Below, in pieces: positions 50,664-58,989 of a stretch of DNA of 64,000 nucleotides. The stretch is from Streptomyces sp. NBC_00358. GTDB taxonomy: Bacteria; Actinomycetota; Actinomycetes; Streptomycetales; Streptomycetaceae. The stretch spans positions 7,440,001-7,504,000 of the forward strand of contig NZ_CP107976.1 in the NCBI RefSeq assembly GCF_036099295.1, given 5' to 3'. Position 1 is the stretch's first letter. Each line of letters opens with the position of its first letter. The notes beneath the pieces are model-generated. The model searched no databases. It had not been told where the DNA came from and saw only the letters and a list, made by a program, of their open reading frames with translations. Made by a program: the position numbers and the translations under genes.

Positions 50664-51331
50664 GCGGCCTTGGCCTTGGTGGCGTACATGTCGACGTACT
50701 CCTGGCCGGAAAGCCGCATGACCTCGGTCATCACGGAGTCGGTCACGGCGCGCAGCACGTAGCGGTCGCGGTCCATGCCCTCGTAGCGCGAGAACTCCAT
50801 GGCGGGACCGAAGCGGACGGTGACCTTGCCCGGCCGCGGGATGCCCGCGCCGCCCGGCTGGAGCTTGTCCGTGCCGATCATCGCGAAGGGGACCACCGGG
50901 GAGCCGGTCATCATGGTGAGCCGGGCGATGCCGGTGCGGCCGCGGTACAGACGGCCGTCGGGGGAGCGGGTGCCCTCGGGGTAGATCCCGAAGACCTTGC
51001 CGTCCTCCAGGACGCGGCGGCCGGTCATCAGCGCGGCCACGCCACCGTTGGCGCCGTCCCGGTCCACCGGGATCATGCCGACGCCGGTGAAGAACCACGC
51101 CATCAGGCGGCCCTTGAGGCCCTTGCCCGTGACGTACTCGTCCTTGCCGATGAAGAGCACCTGCCGGTCGCAGACCAGCGGAAGGATCATCGAGTCGATG
51201 AACGTGAGGTGGTTGCCGGCCAGGATCACCGGGCCCTCGCCCGGGATGTGCTCCACGCCTTCCACCTGTGGGCGGAACATCAGGCGCATGATCGGTCCGA
51301 GCACTGCCTTGATGAGCGCGAAGCGGGACAA
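50660..51331 (-). CDS. 1-acyl-glycerol-3-phosphate acyltransferase-like (PlsC) protein
   Basis: About 223 residues. PlsC motifs: NHLTFID (HX4D catalytic motif), YPEGTRS and IPVDRDG; it should acylate lysophosphatidic acid or a similar acceptor at the membrane (helix near LMAWFFTGVGMI). I use a TTG start at 51331 because GGAGGG stands 4 nt before it and the protein then begins LSRFALIKAVLGPIMR as in related proteins; the longer frame to 51409 has no ribosome site. The TAG stop is the CTAG of the MITE right end. Confidence 0.88.
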   Translation of the reverse strand: MSRFALIKAVLGPIMRLMFRPQVEGVEHIPGEGPVILAGNHLTFIDSMILPLVCDRQVLFIGKDEYVTGKGLKGRLMAWFFTGVGMIPVDRDGANGGVAALMTGRRVLEDGKVFGIYPEGTRSPDGRLYRGRTGIARLTMMTGSPVVPFAMIGTDKLQPGGAGIPRPGKVTVRFGPAMEFSRYEGMDRDRYVLRAVTDSVMTEVMRLSGQEYVDMYATKAKAA

Positions 51332-51738
51332 CGGGCCCTCCGGTGTCAAGGGATCGGTATGGAGTATGTGCAGGTGAGGACGATACTCGCGGTTCCCGGA
51401 TGATTGCACATCGGGTTCATCGACTGGATACGCACTGTTGACCTACGTTTACCTGCGGTTGCGTGTCCGCGAGCGCCGGACATCGGGGCGACACGATGTG
51501 ACGGACATCGCGCGCCGTACCGGCGAACGGGTGATCCCGTCATGGACCGCCGCCCGTCCGCCGCGGTTCCACGCCTACCCACGACCGCCGGACCGATGCC
51601 GACGGACCGTCATGTTCCGCATCCCGTACGACATCCGGGGTCACCCACTGTTCCGCCGCGGGCCTCCCTCCCGTCACCCGGGGGCCCCTACGATCGTCCC
51701 GCTTCGACAGGCAGGCACCAACGGCGGGAGGAGCCCTC
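51332..51738. other. Intergenic gap between divergent plsC-like and phosphodiesterase genes
   Basis: About 400 bp with no gene I can support. There is a TTGACC at 51438 that could be a -35 but no matching -10; GGGAGGAG just before 51739 is the ribosome site of the phosphodiesterase. Otherwise nothing clear. Confidence 0.4.
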
Positions 51739-52902
51739 ATGGGGGCACGGAAGTCGAACGGTCAGGAGCGGGGCACGGCGCGGCGGACGCTGCTGGGGGC
51801 CGCGGTACTCGGGGCGGGCGGAGCGGCGCTCGGCCTTCCCGGAGCGGCGAGCGCGGACGAACGGCACGCGGGCGGCGGCTACCGGAGCCTGCCCAGACCG
51901 ACCGTCATCGGCCACCGCGGAACCAGCGGCTACCGGCCGGAGCACACCTTCGGCTCGTACCAGCTCGCCCTCGACCTGGGCGCCGACGTCGTCGAGGCCG
52001 GCGACCTCGTACCCACCAGGGACGGACACCTCGTATGCCGTCACGAACCGGAGATCGGCGGGACCACGGACGTCTCGGCGCACCCCGAGTTCGCCGGCCG
52101 CAGGACCACCAAGACGCTCGACGGGGTCCCCACCACCGGCTGGTTCACCGAGGACTTCACGCTCGCCGAGCTGAAGACGCTGCGCGCCGTCGAGCGCATC
52201 CCCGCCAACCGCCCGCACAACACCCTCTACGACGGCCGCTGGGAGATACCCACCTTCGAAGAGGTGCTCCGCTGGCAGGACGAGCAGACCCGCAGGCGCG
52301 GCAAGCAGGTCTGGATCTACCCCGAGACCAAGCACCCCACCTACTTCCGGGCGCTCGGCCTCGGCCTGGAGGAGCGGGTCGCCGAACTGCTGCGCAAGCA
52401 CGGCAAGGACAGGAAGGACTCGCCGGTCATCCTCCAGTCCTTCGAGCCGAGCAGCATCCAGCGGCTGGACAGGCTCGTCGGCAACCCGCTCGTCGTCCTG
52501 CTGTCCGCGGCGAACACCCGTCCCTGGGACTTCGTCGCGACGGGCGACCCCCGCACGGTCGCCGACCTCGTCACTCCCGAGGGCCTGAAGTGGATGGCCT
52601 CGTACGCCCAGGGCATCGGCCCCACCCTCGACCTGGTCATCCCGAAGGACAAGGACGGCAACCTCACCACGCCGACCACGCTCGTCGCCGACGCGCACCG
52701 GGCGGGCCTGGTGCTGCACCCGTACACCATGCGCAACGAGAACCCGTTCCTGCCCACGAGCTTCCGCAAGGGCACCGCCCCGGACGCCTACGGGGACGCC
52801 TTCGGCGCCTTCCGGGTCTACTTCGAGACGGGTATCGACGGTGTCTTCACCGACAACGCGGACACCGCGGTACTCGCCCGGGCGGACTTCCTGGAGCGGT
52901 GA
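51739..52902 (+). CDS. Tat-exported glycerophosphodiester phosphodiesterase
   Basis: A 387-residue secreted GDPD that releases sn-glycerol 3-phosphate from glycerophosphodiesters or wall polymers. Twin-arginine signal ARRTLLGAAVLGAGGAALG, cleavage near ASA. Active-site region HRGTSGYRPEHT, then the metal/acid segment VVEAGDLVPTRDGHLVCRHEPEI; in usual GlpQ-like enzymes the spacing is E-x-D, here E-A-G-D, one residue longer. C-terminal HPYTMRNEN and TGIDGVFTDNAD complete the barrel. CGGGAGGAG precedes the ATG. Confidence 0.9.
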   Translation: MGARKSNGQERGTARRTLLGAAVLGAGGAALGLPGAASADERHAGGGYRSLPRPTVIGHRGTSGYRPEHTFGSYQLALDLGADVVEAGDLVPTRDGHLVCRHEPEIGGTTDVSAHPEFAGRRTTKTLDGVPTTGWFTEDFTLAELKTLRAVERIPANRPHNTLYDGRWEIPTFEEVLRWQDEQTRRRGKQVWIYPETKHPTYFRALGLGLEERVAELLRKHGKDRKDSPVILQSFEPSSIQRLDRLVGNPLVVLLSAANTRPWDFVATGDPRTVADLVTPEGLKWMASYAQGIGPTLDLVIPKDKDGNLTTPTTLVADAHRAGLVLHPYTMRNENPFLPTSFRKGTAPDAYGDAFGAFRVYFETGIDGVFTDNADTAVLARADFLER

Positions 52903-52977
52903 CCCGGGCACCCCGGGCCGTCGACGGGAGGCGTCCGAGGAGCGAGACCGGTGTCCGCGTCCGTCAACCGATGACCC

Positions 52978-53036
52978 TGTCACCCCGGATGGGGTGACAA
53001 CCGGCCGTCCCGGCAACCTCTCGCCGGGGCGGCCGC
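52978..53036 (+). terminator. Double hairpin after the phosphodiesterase gene
   Basis: TGTCACCCC-GGAT-GGGGTGACA at 52978-52999, followed by a longer imperfect stem CGGCCGTCCCGGC / GCCGGGGCGGCCG at about 53002-53036. Probable terminator; the second hairpin lies directly before the sigma-factor start. Confidence 0.65.
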
Positions 53037-53048
53037 GTCGTGCCGCAC

Positions 53049-53543
53049 ATGACCCCCGAGATCGTTTCCGCGCTGCGCCCGCTGCTGGCCGCCGAGGCGT
53101 CGGCCGAGGCCCACGCCTCCGGCGCCGAACGCGGCGACCTGGAACAGGCCGTCTGGCTGCGCCTCCTGGAGCTCCTGGACACGGCGGGACCGCCCGTCGA
53201 CCCGCAGCGCTGGGTGCGCAGGGCCGTGCGCACCGAGGCCCGCCGCAGCCGGCGCCGGTCCCGCGTCGAGCAGCCGTACGCCACCGAGCCCGCGGACGAC
53301 CGCGGCCCGGGTCCCGAACAGCAGGCGATCACCGCCGCACGGCGCCGGGAGCTGCACGAGGCCGTGCGCCGGCTGCCCGGCCGCTGCCCGGGCCTGCTGG
53401 CCGCGCTGCTCTCCCCGGAGGACCTCACCTACCGGGAGATCGCAGGTGAGTTGGGTATCTCACAGGGCAATCTTGGTCCGGAACGTTCCAGATGTCTTGG
53501 ATGTCTTCGCCGATTGCTGACCGCGGAGGTTGCGGCCCGCTGA
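53049..53543 (+). CDS. ECF-type sigma-70 family protein
   Basis: A 164-residue protein with an ECF layout: a degenerate region 2 (LEQAVWLRLLELLDTAGPPVDPQRWVRRAVRTEARR) and a clear region 4 helix-turn-helix (LPGRCPGLLAALLSPEDLTYREIAGELGISQGNLGPERSRCLGCLRRLL). No anti-sigma gene lies beside it. The GTG at 53040 is an alternative start nine bases upstream. Targets and signal unknown; the short region 2 leaves some doubt that it directs transcription on its own. Confidence 0.8.
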   Translation: MTPEIVSALRPLLAAEASAEAHASGAERGDLEQAVWLRLLELLDTAGPPVDPQRWVRRAVRTEARRSRRRSRVEQPYATEPADDRGPGPEQQAITAARRRELHEAVRRLPGRCPGLLAALLSPEDLTYREIAGELGISQGNLGPERSRCLGCLRRLLTAEVAAR

Positions 53544-53601
53544 CGACGGGGATAGGAGTGGGGGACGACCGGTTGAACAGGTGAGCGGGAGGCATGCACA
53601 C

Positions 53602-54105
53602 ATGGGCATGAGCGTGACCATCTCGGCGGCGACCGAGCAGGATGCGGAACAGATCCTGAAGCTGCAGTACCTCTGCTATCAGAGCGAGGCCGAGCTGTAC
53701 GGCGACTACGGCATCGAGCCGCTCACGCAGCCGCTCGACTCGCTCAGGGCGGAACTCGCGGGCGGCACCGTACTGGTGGCCAGGCTCGGCGACGAGGTGG
53801 TGGCCTCGGTACGCGGCGCCGTCGACGCCGACGGCACGGCCCGTATCAGCAAACTCATCGTGCATCCGCGCATGCAGCGGCACGGCCTCGGCGGACGCCT
53901 GCTCGACGCGATCGAGACCCGGCTCGGCACCGAGGGAGCGGCCACGTCCTTCCAGCTGTTCACCGGCCACCGCAGCGAACGCAACCTGCGCCTGTACCGC
54001 AAGCACGGTTACGCGCCCGTCTCGCAGGAGCAGGTGGGCGAGCGCATGACGCTGGTCACCCTGGCCAAGGGCGCCGACACCGGGGCGTACGCCACCAGCG
54101 CCTGA
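53602..54105 (+). CDS. GNAT-family N-acetyltransferase
   Basis: A 167-residue acetyltransferase: VTISAATEQDAEQILKLQYLCYQSE at the start, the acetyl-CoA loop RMQRHGLGGRLLDAIETR (R/QxxGxG/A) and YRKHGYAPVSQEQVG. Substrate unknown. GGGAGG precedes; ATG 53608 could be used instead. It follows the sigma-like gene by 58 bp in the same direction. Confidence 0.87.
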   Translation: MGMSVTISAATEQDAEQILKLQYLCYQSEAELYGDYGIEPLTQPLDSLRAELAGGTVLVARLGDEVVASVRGAVDADGTARISKLIVHPRMQRHGLGGRLLDAIETRLGTEGAATSFQLFTGHRSERNLRLYRKHGYAPVSQEQVGERMTLVTLAKGADTGAYATSA

Positions 54106-54166
54106 ACGCGGCCGAATCCGGCGGGCGGTTGCCCGCCGGCCTCCGCCGGCCGCCTGTCGGCCGCCC

Positions 54167-54670
54167 TCAGGCGGCGGTCGTACGCGCCTTGCGCAGCCAG
54201 TACATCGCCGACAGCGGCAGCAGGACCGGGATGAAGAGATAGCCCATGCCGTAGTCCGACCACACCGTGGCGTCGGGGAAGGCGGACGGCTGGACCAGCG
54301 TCCAGGTCCCGACGGTCAGGACACCCGCGAGCTCGGCGGCGCAGCAGACCAGCGCCGCCCTGCGCGCCTTCTCGCCGCCGCGCACGAGCGAGTACGTGAT
54401 GAATCCGTAGACGAGGCCGGCGACCGCGGAGAGCGTGTAGGCGAGCGGCGCCTTGTCGAACTCCGTGGAGATCTGCACGGCCGACCGTGACACGGCACCG
54501 ACCACCATCACGCCGTACAGCCACAGCAGCAGGATGCCGGGGCCGCCGATGAGCCGCGCGCGCTTCTCGCCGGCCGGCGCCTCCCGCGGGATCACGCCCT
54601 GCCCGTCCCGTTCGTCCTGCGTGTTCCGCTCGTCCCGAGGCACGCTCGTGTTCTCCTCCGTGGCCGTCAT
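54167..54670 (-). CDS. Four-helix membrane protein, unknown function
   Basis: A 167-residue protein: a charged N-terminal 40 residues (Glu/Asp/Arg-rich) and four hydrophobic segments (LLLWLYGVMVVGAV, YTLSAVAGLVYGFITYSLV, AALVCCAAELAGVLTVGTW, YLFIPVLLPLSAMYWL). No family recognised. It starts one base after the stop of the upstream membrane protein gene, so the two form an operon and may act together. Confidence 0.75.
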   Translation of the reverse strand: MTATEENTSVPRDERNTQDERDGQGVIPREAPAGEKRARLIGGPGILLLWLYGVMVVGAVSRSAVQISTEFDKAPLAYTLSAVAGLVYGFITYSLVRGGEKARRAALVCCAAELAGVLTVGTWTLVQPSAFPDATVWSDYGMGYLFIPVLLPLSAMYWLRKARTTAA

Positions 54671-54671
54671 C

Positions 54672-55031
54672 TCAGCCTCCCCAGATGTCGTAGAGCCGGA
54701 CTTCGAGCACGGCGAGGACGACGCCGCCGGCCGCCACCGTGACCGAACCCCAGCGGGTGCGCTCCGCCAGCGACATGAACCCCGCGGCGGGGATGCACGC
54801 GAAGGCGCCGATCAGATACGCCACGAAGATCGTCGTGCCCTGCTCCGCCTTCTCGCCGCGCGCCAGCTGGACGACGCCGATCACCAGCTGGACCAGGGCG
54901 AGCAGCGACACCACGGCCATGCCGATGAAGTGCCAGTCCTTGGTGGGCTGGTCGCGGTGGGCGGCCCAGCCGCACCAGGCGGCGAGCGCGAGCGCGGCGA
55001 CGGCGGTCGCGACCGTCAGGGCAACAAACAT
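54672..55031 (-). CDS. Small four-helix membrane protein, unknown function
   Basis: A 119-residue protein with four hydrophobic segments (FVALTVATAVAALALAAWCGW, FIGMAVVSLLALVQLVIGVVQLA, IFVAYLIGAFACIPAAGF, VTVAAGGVVLAVLEV). First gene of a two-gene membrane-protein operon; divergent from the HAD phosphatase. No family recognised. Confidence 0.75.
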   Translation of the reverse strand: MFVALTVATAVAALALAAWCGWAAHRDQPTKDWHFIGMAVVSLLALVQLVIGVVQLARGEKAEQGTTIFVAYLIGAFACIPAAGFMSLAERTRWGSVTVAAGGVVLAVLEVRLYDIWGG

Positions 55032-55100
55032 GCCGTGACCCTATTACGGGCCAAAAGGCCTGATGCCCCCGCCCCCGGGCTGCCCCGTAGGGTCGACGGC

Positions 55101-55748
55101 ATGAAGATCCACGCTGAAGCCCTCCTGTTCGACAACGACGGAACCCTCGTCTCGTCCCTCGAGTCGGTGAACCGCTGCTGGACCCAGTGGGCCGGGGAGT
55201 ACGGGATCACCGCCGAGGACTTCGCCCGGATCGCCCTGCACGGCCGCCCCGCCGTCGAGATAGCCGCCGACCTGCTGCCCGCCGAGGTCGTCCCGGAGGC
55301 GCTCGCCCGGATCGAGCAGCTGGAGGTCGAGGACGTGCCGGGCGGCGTCGTGGCGCTGCCCGGAACCCTCGCGCTGCTCGACGCGCTGCCCGCCGAGCGC
55401 TGGGCCGTCGTCACCTCGGCCACCCGCCGGCTCGCCGACGCCCGCCTCGGCGAGGTCGGGATCCGTCCCAAGACGCTGATCGCCGCCGACGACATCACCC
55501 GGGGCAAGCCCGACCCCGAGCCGTATCTGCTCGCCGCCCGCGAACTGGGCGTCGACCCCGCCCGCTGCGTCGTCTTCGAGGACGCCCCCGCCGGGCTCCG
55601 GGCCGGCCGCGCCGCGGGGATGACCACCGTGGCGTTGGCCACAACGCACCAGGCCCACGAGCTGGACGCCGACCTCGTCGTCGAGAACCTCTCCGCCCTG
55701 TCCGTACTGGTGACGGACACGGGAGTGGAGATCTCCGTCCGGCGATGA
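55101..55748 (+). CDS. HAD-superfamily sugar-phosphatase-like hydrolase
   Basis: A 215-residue phosphatase: nucleophile and acid Asp in LLFDNDGTLVSSL, motif II WAVVTSATRRLADARL, Lys in RGKPDPEPYL and motif IV CVVFEDAPAGLRAGRAAGM. It matches the beta-phosphoglucomutase / sugar phosphatase (YfbT-like) group. TAGGGT at 55088-55093 is 7 nt before the ATG, so the mRNA is probably leaderless. Confidence 0.9.
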   Translation: MKIHAEALLFDNDGTLVSSLESVNRCWTQWAGEYGITAEDFARIALHGRPAVEIAADLLPAEVVPEALARIEQLEVEDVPGGVVALPGTLALLDALPAERWAVVTSATRRLADARLGEVGIRPKTLIAADDITRGKPDPEPYLLAARELGVDPARCVVFEDAPAGLRAGRAAGMTTVALATTHQAHELDADLVVENLSALSVLVTDTGVEISVRR

Positions 55749-55765
55749 ACACCGTCCACGGCTGT

Positions 55766-55784
55766 CCGCTATTCGGACAGCGGT
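55766..55784 (+). terminator. Short hairpin after HAD gene
   Basis: CTGTCCG-CTATT-CGGACAG, 7-bp stem, about 20 bp after the HAD stop and before the met leader ORF. Possible terminator separating the two units. Confidence 0.5.
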
Positions 55785-55821
55785 GGCGGCCCCCGGTCCC
55801 CGGTCTGCTTTACTTCATTCC

Positions 55822-55908
55822 ATGACCACGACGAGCAGCCGCATCCTTGCGACCGAGGCGACCACGACGCCCGGTGCTCGTTGTATGTGTCGAATGTGTG
55901 CCTGCTAG
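55822..55908 (+). CDS. Cys/Met-ended 28-residue leader peptide of metNIQ
   Basis: A small open frame of 28 codons that ends RCMCRMCAC followed by TAG: four Cys and two Met in the last nine residues, with TGT (uncommon in this GC-rich genome) for three of the four Cys. There is no ribosome site; the ATG follows an AT-rich stretch (TTTACTTCATT), which fits a leaderless start. Directly after the stop lie sequences able to form competing hairpins, then metN. Cysteine-rich leader ORFs acting as attenuators are established in mycobacteria; here shortage of Cys-tRNA or Met-tRNA would stall the ribosome at the end of the peptide and could open expression of the methionine importer. The role is inference from sequence and position. 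Confidence 0.6.
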   Translation: MTTTSSRILATEATTTPGARCMCRMCAC

Positions 55909-55963
55909 AGGGCCCTCGCACCACCGCCTGATCCCGCGCCCCGAAGCGGGATCGTCGCGCCCT
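55909..55963 (+). promoter_or_regulatory. Putative attenuator hairpin between leader ORF and metN
   Basis: GATCCCGC / GCGGGATC (55930-55937 and 55946-55953) with an 8-nt loop; its flanks AGGGC (55909-55913) and GCCCT (55959-55963) can extend the structure. The first flank begins right at the leader stop codon, where a ribosome finishing or stalling would mask it. Confidence 0.5.
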
Positions 55964-56115
55964 GTGTCCGTACCGCGTACGTGACCGGGCTGCCCAGCGC
56001 ACACGTTCTCCTTCCGGTTCCATCGCCATCGCGAGAACCGTGCCGCGTTCCCGACCGAATGCACCCGTGCCCGGCGCACACCCACGCCCCGCACTCGACA
56101 GTGACGGAAACCCCA

Positions 56116-57150
56116 GTGATCACGACAACGGGCCTCACCAAGGTCTACCGCTCGCGCGGCCGTGAAGTGACCGCCCTCGACGGCGTCGATCTGCATGTGC
56201 GCGAAGGCGAGGTGTACGGCGTCATCGGCCAGTCCGGCGCCGGCAAGTCCTCGCTCATCCGCTGCGTCAACCTCCTGGAGCGTCCCACCTCCGGCACGGT
56301 CACCGTCGCCGGCCAGGACCTCACCGCCCTCGTCGGGCGCGGCCCGCGGGCCGGCCGGGAGCTCCGCCAGGCCCGCAGCCGGATCGGCATGGTCTTCCAG
56401 CACTTCAACCTGCTGTCCTCGCGGACGGTCCAGGAGAACGTCGAGCTGCCGCTGGAGATCCTCGGCGCATCGGGGAAGGCGCGCAGCCGCAAGGCGCTCC
56501 AACTGCTCGACCTGGTCGGCTTGTCCGACCAGGCCAAGGCGTACCCGGCCCAGCTCTCGGGTGGTCAGAAGCAGCGTGTCGGCATCGCCCGCGCGCTGGC
56601 CGGCGACCCGAAGGTGCTGCTCTCCGACGAGGCGACCAGCGCCCTCGACCCGGAGACCACCCGTTCCATCCTTCAGTTGCTGCGCGACCTGAACCGCCAG
56701 CTCGGTCTCACCGTCCTGCTCATCACCCACGAGATGGACGTCGTGAAGACGATCTGCGACTCGGCCGCCCTGATGGAGCGGGGCCGCATCGTCGAGTCCG
56801 GCACCGTCAGCGAACTCCTCGCGACGCCCGGCTCGGAGCTGGCCTCCGCGCTCTTCCCGGTCAGCGGCGAGGCCTCGGGGGACGACCGCACGGTCATCGA
56901 CGTCACCTTCCACGGGGAGTCGGCCACCCAGCCCGTCATCTCGCAGCTCTCGCGCACCTACAACATCGACATCTCGATCCTCGGTGCCGCGATGGACACC
57001 GTCGCGGGCAAGCAGGTCGGCCGGATGCGCATCGAACTGCCCGGCCGCTACGAGGAGAACGTCGTGCCGATCGGGTTCCTGCGTGAACAGGGTCTGCAGA
57101 TCGACATCCAGGGGCAGCAGCCCGTCCTGGTGAAGGAAGGTGCCAAGTGA
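56116..57150 (+). CDS. metN: Methionine ABC transporter, ATP-binding protein
   Basis: A 344-residue ATPase of the D/L-methionine importer. Walker A GQSGAGKS near residue 38, signature LSGGQKQRVGIARAL, Walker B VLLSDEATSALDPE, switch His in LLITHEMD; C-terminal NIL regulatory domain (about 265-340, VIDVTFHGESATQPVISQLSRTYNIDISILGAAMD) that binds methionine and inhibits transport in the E. coli homologue. GTG 56116 has a weak GGAAA before it; GTG 56101 is an alternative. Operon metN-metI-metQ. Confidence 0.94.
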   Translation: MITTTGLTKVYRSRGREVTALDGVDLHVREGEVYGVIGQSGAGKSSLIRCVNLLERPTSGTVTVAGQDLTALVGRGPRAGRELRQARSRIGMVFQHFNLLSSRTVQENVELPLEILGASGKARSRKALQLLDLVGLSDQAKAYPAQLSGGQKQRVGIARALAGDPKVLLSDEATSALDPETTRSILQLLRDLNRQLGLTVLLITHEMDVVKTICDSAALMERGRIVESGTVSELLATPGSELASALFPVSGEASGDDRTVIDVTFHGESATQPVISQLSRTYNIDISILGAAMDTVAGKQVGRMRIELPGRYEENVVPIGFLREQGLQIDIQGQQPVLVKEGAK

Positions 57151-57884
57151 CCTGGTCCGAGATGCAGCCGCTGCTGTCCCAGGCGTGTTGTGACACGCTC
57201 TACATGGTCGGCTGGTCCACGCTGATCGCGGTCGTCGGCGGGTTGCCGCTCGGTGTCCTGCTCGTCCTCACCGACCGCGGCGGCCTCCTGCAGAACGTGG
57301 TCGTGAACAGGGTCATCGGGCAGATCGTGAACGTCGCCCGCTCGCTGCCGTTCATCATCCTGATGGTCGCGCTGATGAGCTTCACGCGCACGATCACCGG
57401 AACGACCATCGGACGCGAGGCGGCCATCGTCCCGCTCGCCGTCGGCGCGATCCCGTTCTTCGCACGGCTGGTCGAGACGGCCGTCCGCGAAGTCGACGGC
57501 GGGCTCGTCGAGGCGGTGCAGGCGATGGGCGGCAGCACCTGGACCGTCGTCCGCAGGGTCCTCGTACCGGAATCGCTGCCGTCGCTGATCTCCTCCGCGA
57601 CGACCACGGTCGTCGCCCTCATCGGCTACTCGGCGATGGCCGGGACCGTCGGCGCGGGCGGGCTCGGCGACATCGCGATCCGCTACGGCTACCAGCGCTT
57701 CGAGTCCGGACTGATGTGGATCACGGTCGCCGTCCTCGCCGTCGTCATCTCGGCCATCCAGCTCGCCGGCGACTACGCGGCCCGCACCCTGCACCGGCGC
57801 GGCGGACACTCCGGTGCCGCCCCCAGGCTGCGGCTGCTGAAGACCAGGAAGCCCGCCTCGGCAGACGTCGGCAAGGCCGCCTGA
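57147..57884 (+). CDS. metI: Methionine ABC transporter, permease
   Basis: A 245-residue inner-membrane permease with five hydrophobic segments and the coupling-loop motif EAVQAMGGSTWTVVRRVLVPESLPSLI. The GTG start overlaps the metN stop (GTGA). A basic C-terminal tail (HRRGGHSGAAPRLRLLKTRK) extends beyond the usual end of the family. Confidence 0.94.
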   Translation: MTWSEMQPLLSQACCDTLYMVGWSTLIAVVGGLPLGVLLVLTDRGGLLQNVVVNRVIGQIVNVARSLPFIILMVALMSFTRTITGTTIGREAAIVPLAVGAIPFFARLVETAVREVDGGLVEAVQAMGGSTWTVVRRVLVPESLPSLISSATTTVVALIGYSAMAGTVGAGGLGDIAIRYGYQRFESGLMWITVAVLAVVISAIQLAGDYAARTLHRRGGHSGAAPRLRLLKTRKPASADVGKAA

Positions 57885-57983
57885 ACCACCCAGTGGTCCC
57901 CGCTCGGGCCCCGGTCCTCCCACTCCCTGGATTTCCCCGTTCACCAACGGGGCGGCTCCACCCCATATGGAAAGGCACTTTTC

Positions 57984-58814
57984 GTGCGTAACACCGCCAA
58001 GATCACCACCGCCGTCCTCGCCGCCGGAGCGCTCACCCTCGGGCTCAGCGCCTGCGGCTCCGGCAAGGACTCCGCCTCCGACACCAGCGGCCCGCTGATC
58101 GTCGCCGCCAGCCCGGTTCCGCACGCCGAGATCCTCGAGTACATCAAGGACCACCTGGCGAAGAAGGCGGGCCTGGACCTGGAGGTCAAGGAGTTCACCG
58201 ACTACGTCACGCCGAACACGGCGACCGAGGACGGGTCCGTGGGCGCCAACTACTTCCAGAACAAGCCGTATCTCGACGACTTCAACAAGAAGAACGGCAC
58301 CCACATCGTGCCCGTCGTCACGGTTCACCTGGAGCCGCTCGGCCTCTACTCCCACAAGGTGAAGAGCGTCGGCGCCCTGAAGAGCGGTGCGACGATCGCC
58401 GTCCCGAACGACACGGTCAACGAGGCCCGCGCGCTCAAGCTGCTCGCGGCCAACGGGATCATCACGCTCAAGGACGGGGCGGGCAACAGCGCGACGCCCA
58501 AGGACATAGCGAAGAACCCGAAGAACCTCACGTTCAAGGAGCTGGAGGCGGCCCAGACCCCGCGCTCCCTGGACGACGTCGACGCCGCGGTCATCAACGG
58601 CAACTACGCCATCGAGGACCACCTCAAGCCCGCCAAGGACGCCCTCGTCCTGGAGTCGGCGACGGACAACCCGTACGGCAACTTCCTCGCCGTCAAGAAG
58701 GGCAACGAGAACGACCCGCGCGTGAAGAAGCTCGCGAAGCTCCTCACCTCGCCCGAGGTCAAGAAGTTCATCGAGGACAAGTACGCCGGCTCCGTCATCC
58801 CGTCGTTCAAGTAG
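57984..58814 (+). CDS. metQ: Methionine-binding lipoprotein of ABC transporter
   Basis: A 276-residue substrate-binding lipoprotein of the NlpA/MetQ family: lipobox LSAC with Cys24, VAASPVPHAEILEYIKD, EFTDYVTPNTATEDGSVGANYFQNKPYLDDF and NDTVNEARALKLLAANG. Captures methionine outside the cell for MetNI. GTG start 99 bp after metI; GGAAAGG precedes it. A hairpin terminator follows. Confidence 0.94.
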   Translation: MRNTAKITTAVLAAGALTLGLSACGSGKDSASDTSGPLIVAASPVPHAEILEYIKDHLAKKAGLDLEVKEFTDYVTPNTATEDGSVGANYFQNKPYLDDFNKKNGTHIVPVVTVHLEPLGLYSHKVKSVGALKSGATIAVPNDTVNEARALKLLAANGIITLKDGAGNSATPKDIAKNPKNLTFKELEAAQTPRSLDDVDAAVINGNYAIEDHLKPAKDALVLESATDNPYGNFLAVKKGNENDPRVKKLAKLLTSPEVKKFIEDKYAGSVIPSFK

Positions 58815-58860
58815 GCCTGGGACCCGGCCACTCAAGGCCGGCGGCCTCCCTCGTCACCGC

Positions 58861-58895
58861 ACGGGGTCCACTCCATTACCCGGAGTGGACCCCGT
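58861..58895 (+). terminator. Terminator after metQ
   Basis: ACGGGGTCCACTCC / GGAGTGGACCCCGT, 14-bp perfect stem with a 7-nt loop (ATTACCC), about 46 bp after the metQ stop. Confidence 0.85.
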
Positions 58896-58989
58896 TGTGC
58901 CGTTCGGTGGTTTCATGCTGCATGCTGGGCAGTTCAGCGGACCCGACGGTATATCAGGTCCGAAGTCCCCGACGGTTACGGAGCGTCGC

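Noticed and set aside
55909..56115. SAM riboswitch before metN
   Set aside because: I looked for the conserved core of SAM-type riboswitches and could not fit one; the Cys/Met leader ORF with hairpins explains the region better. A covariance-model search would decide.
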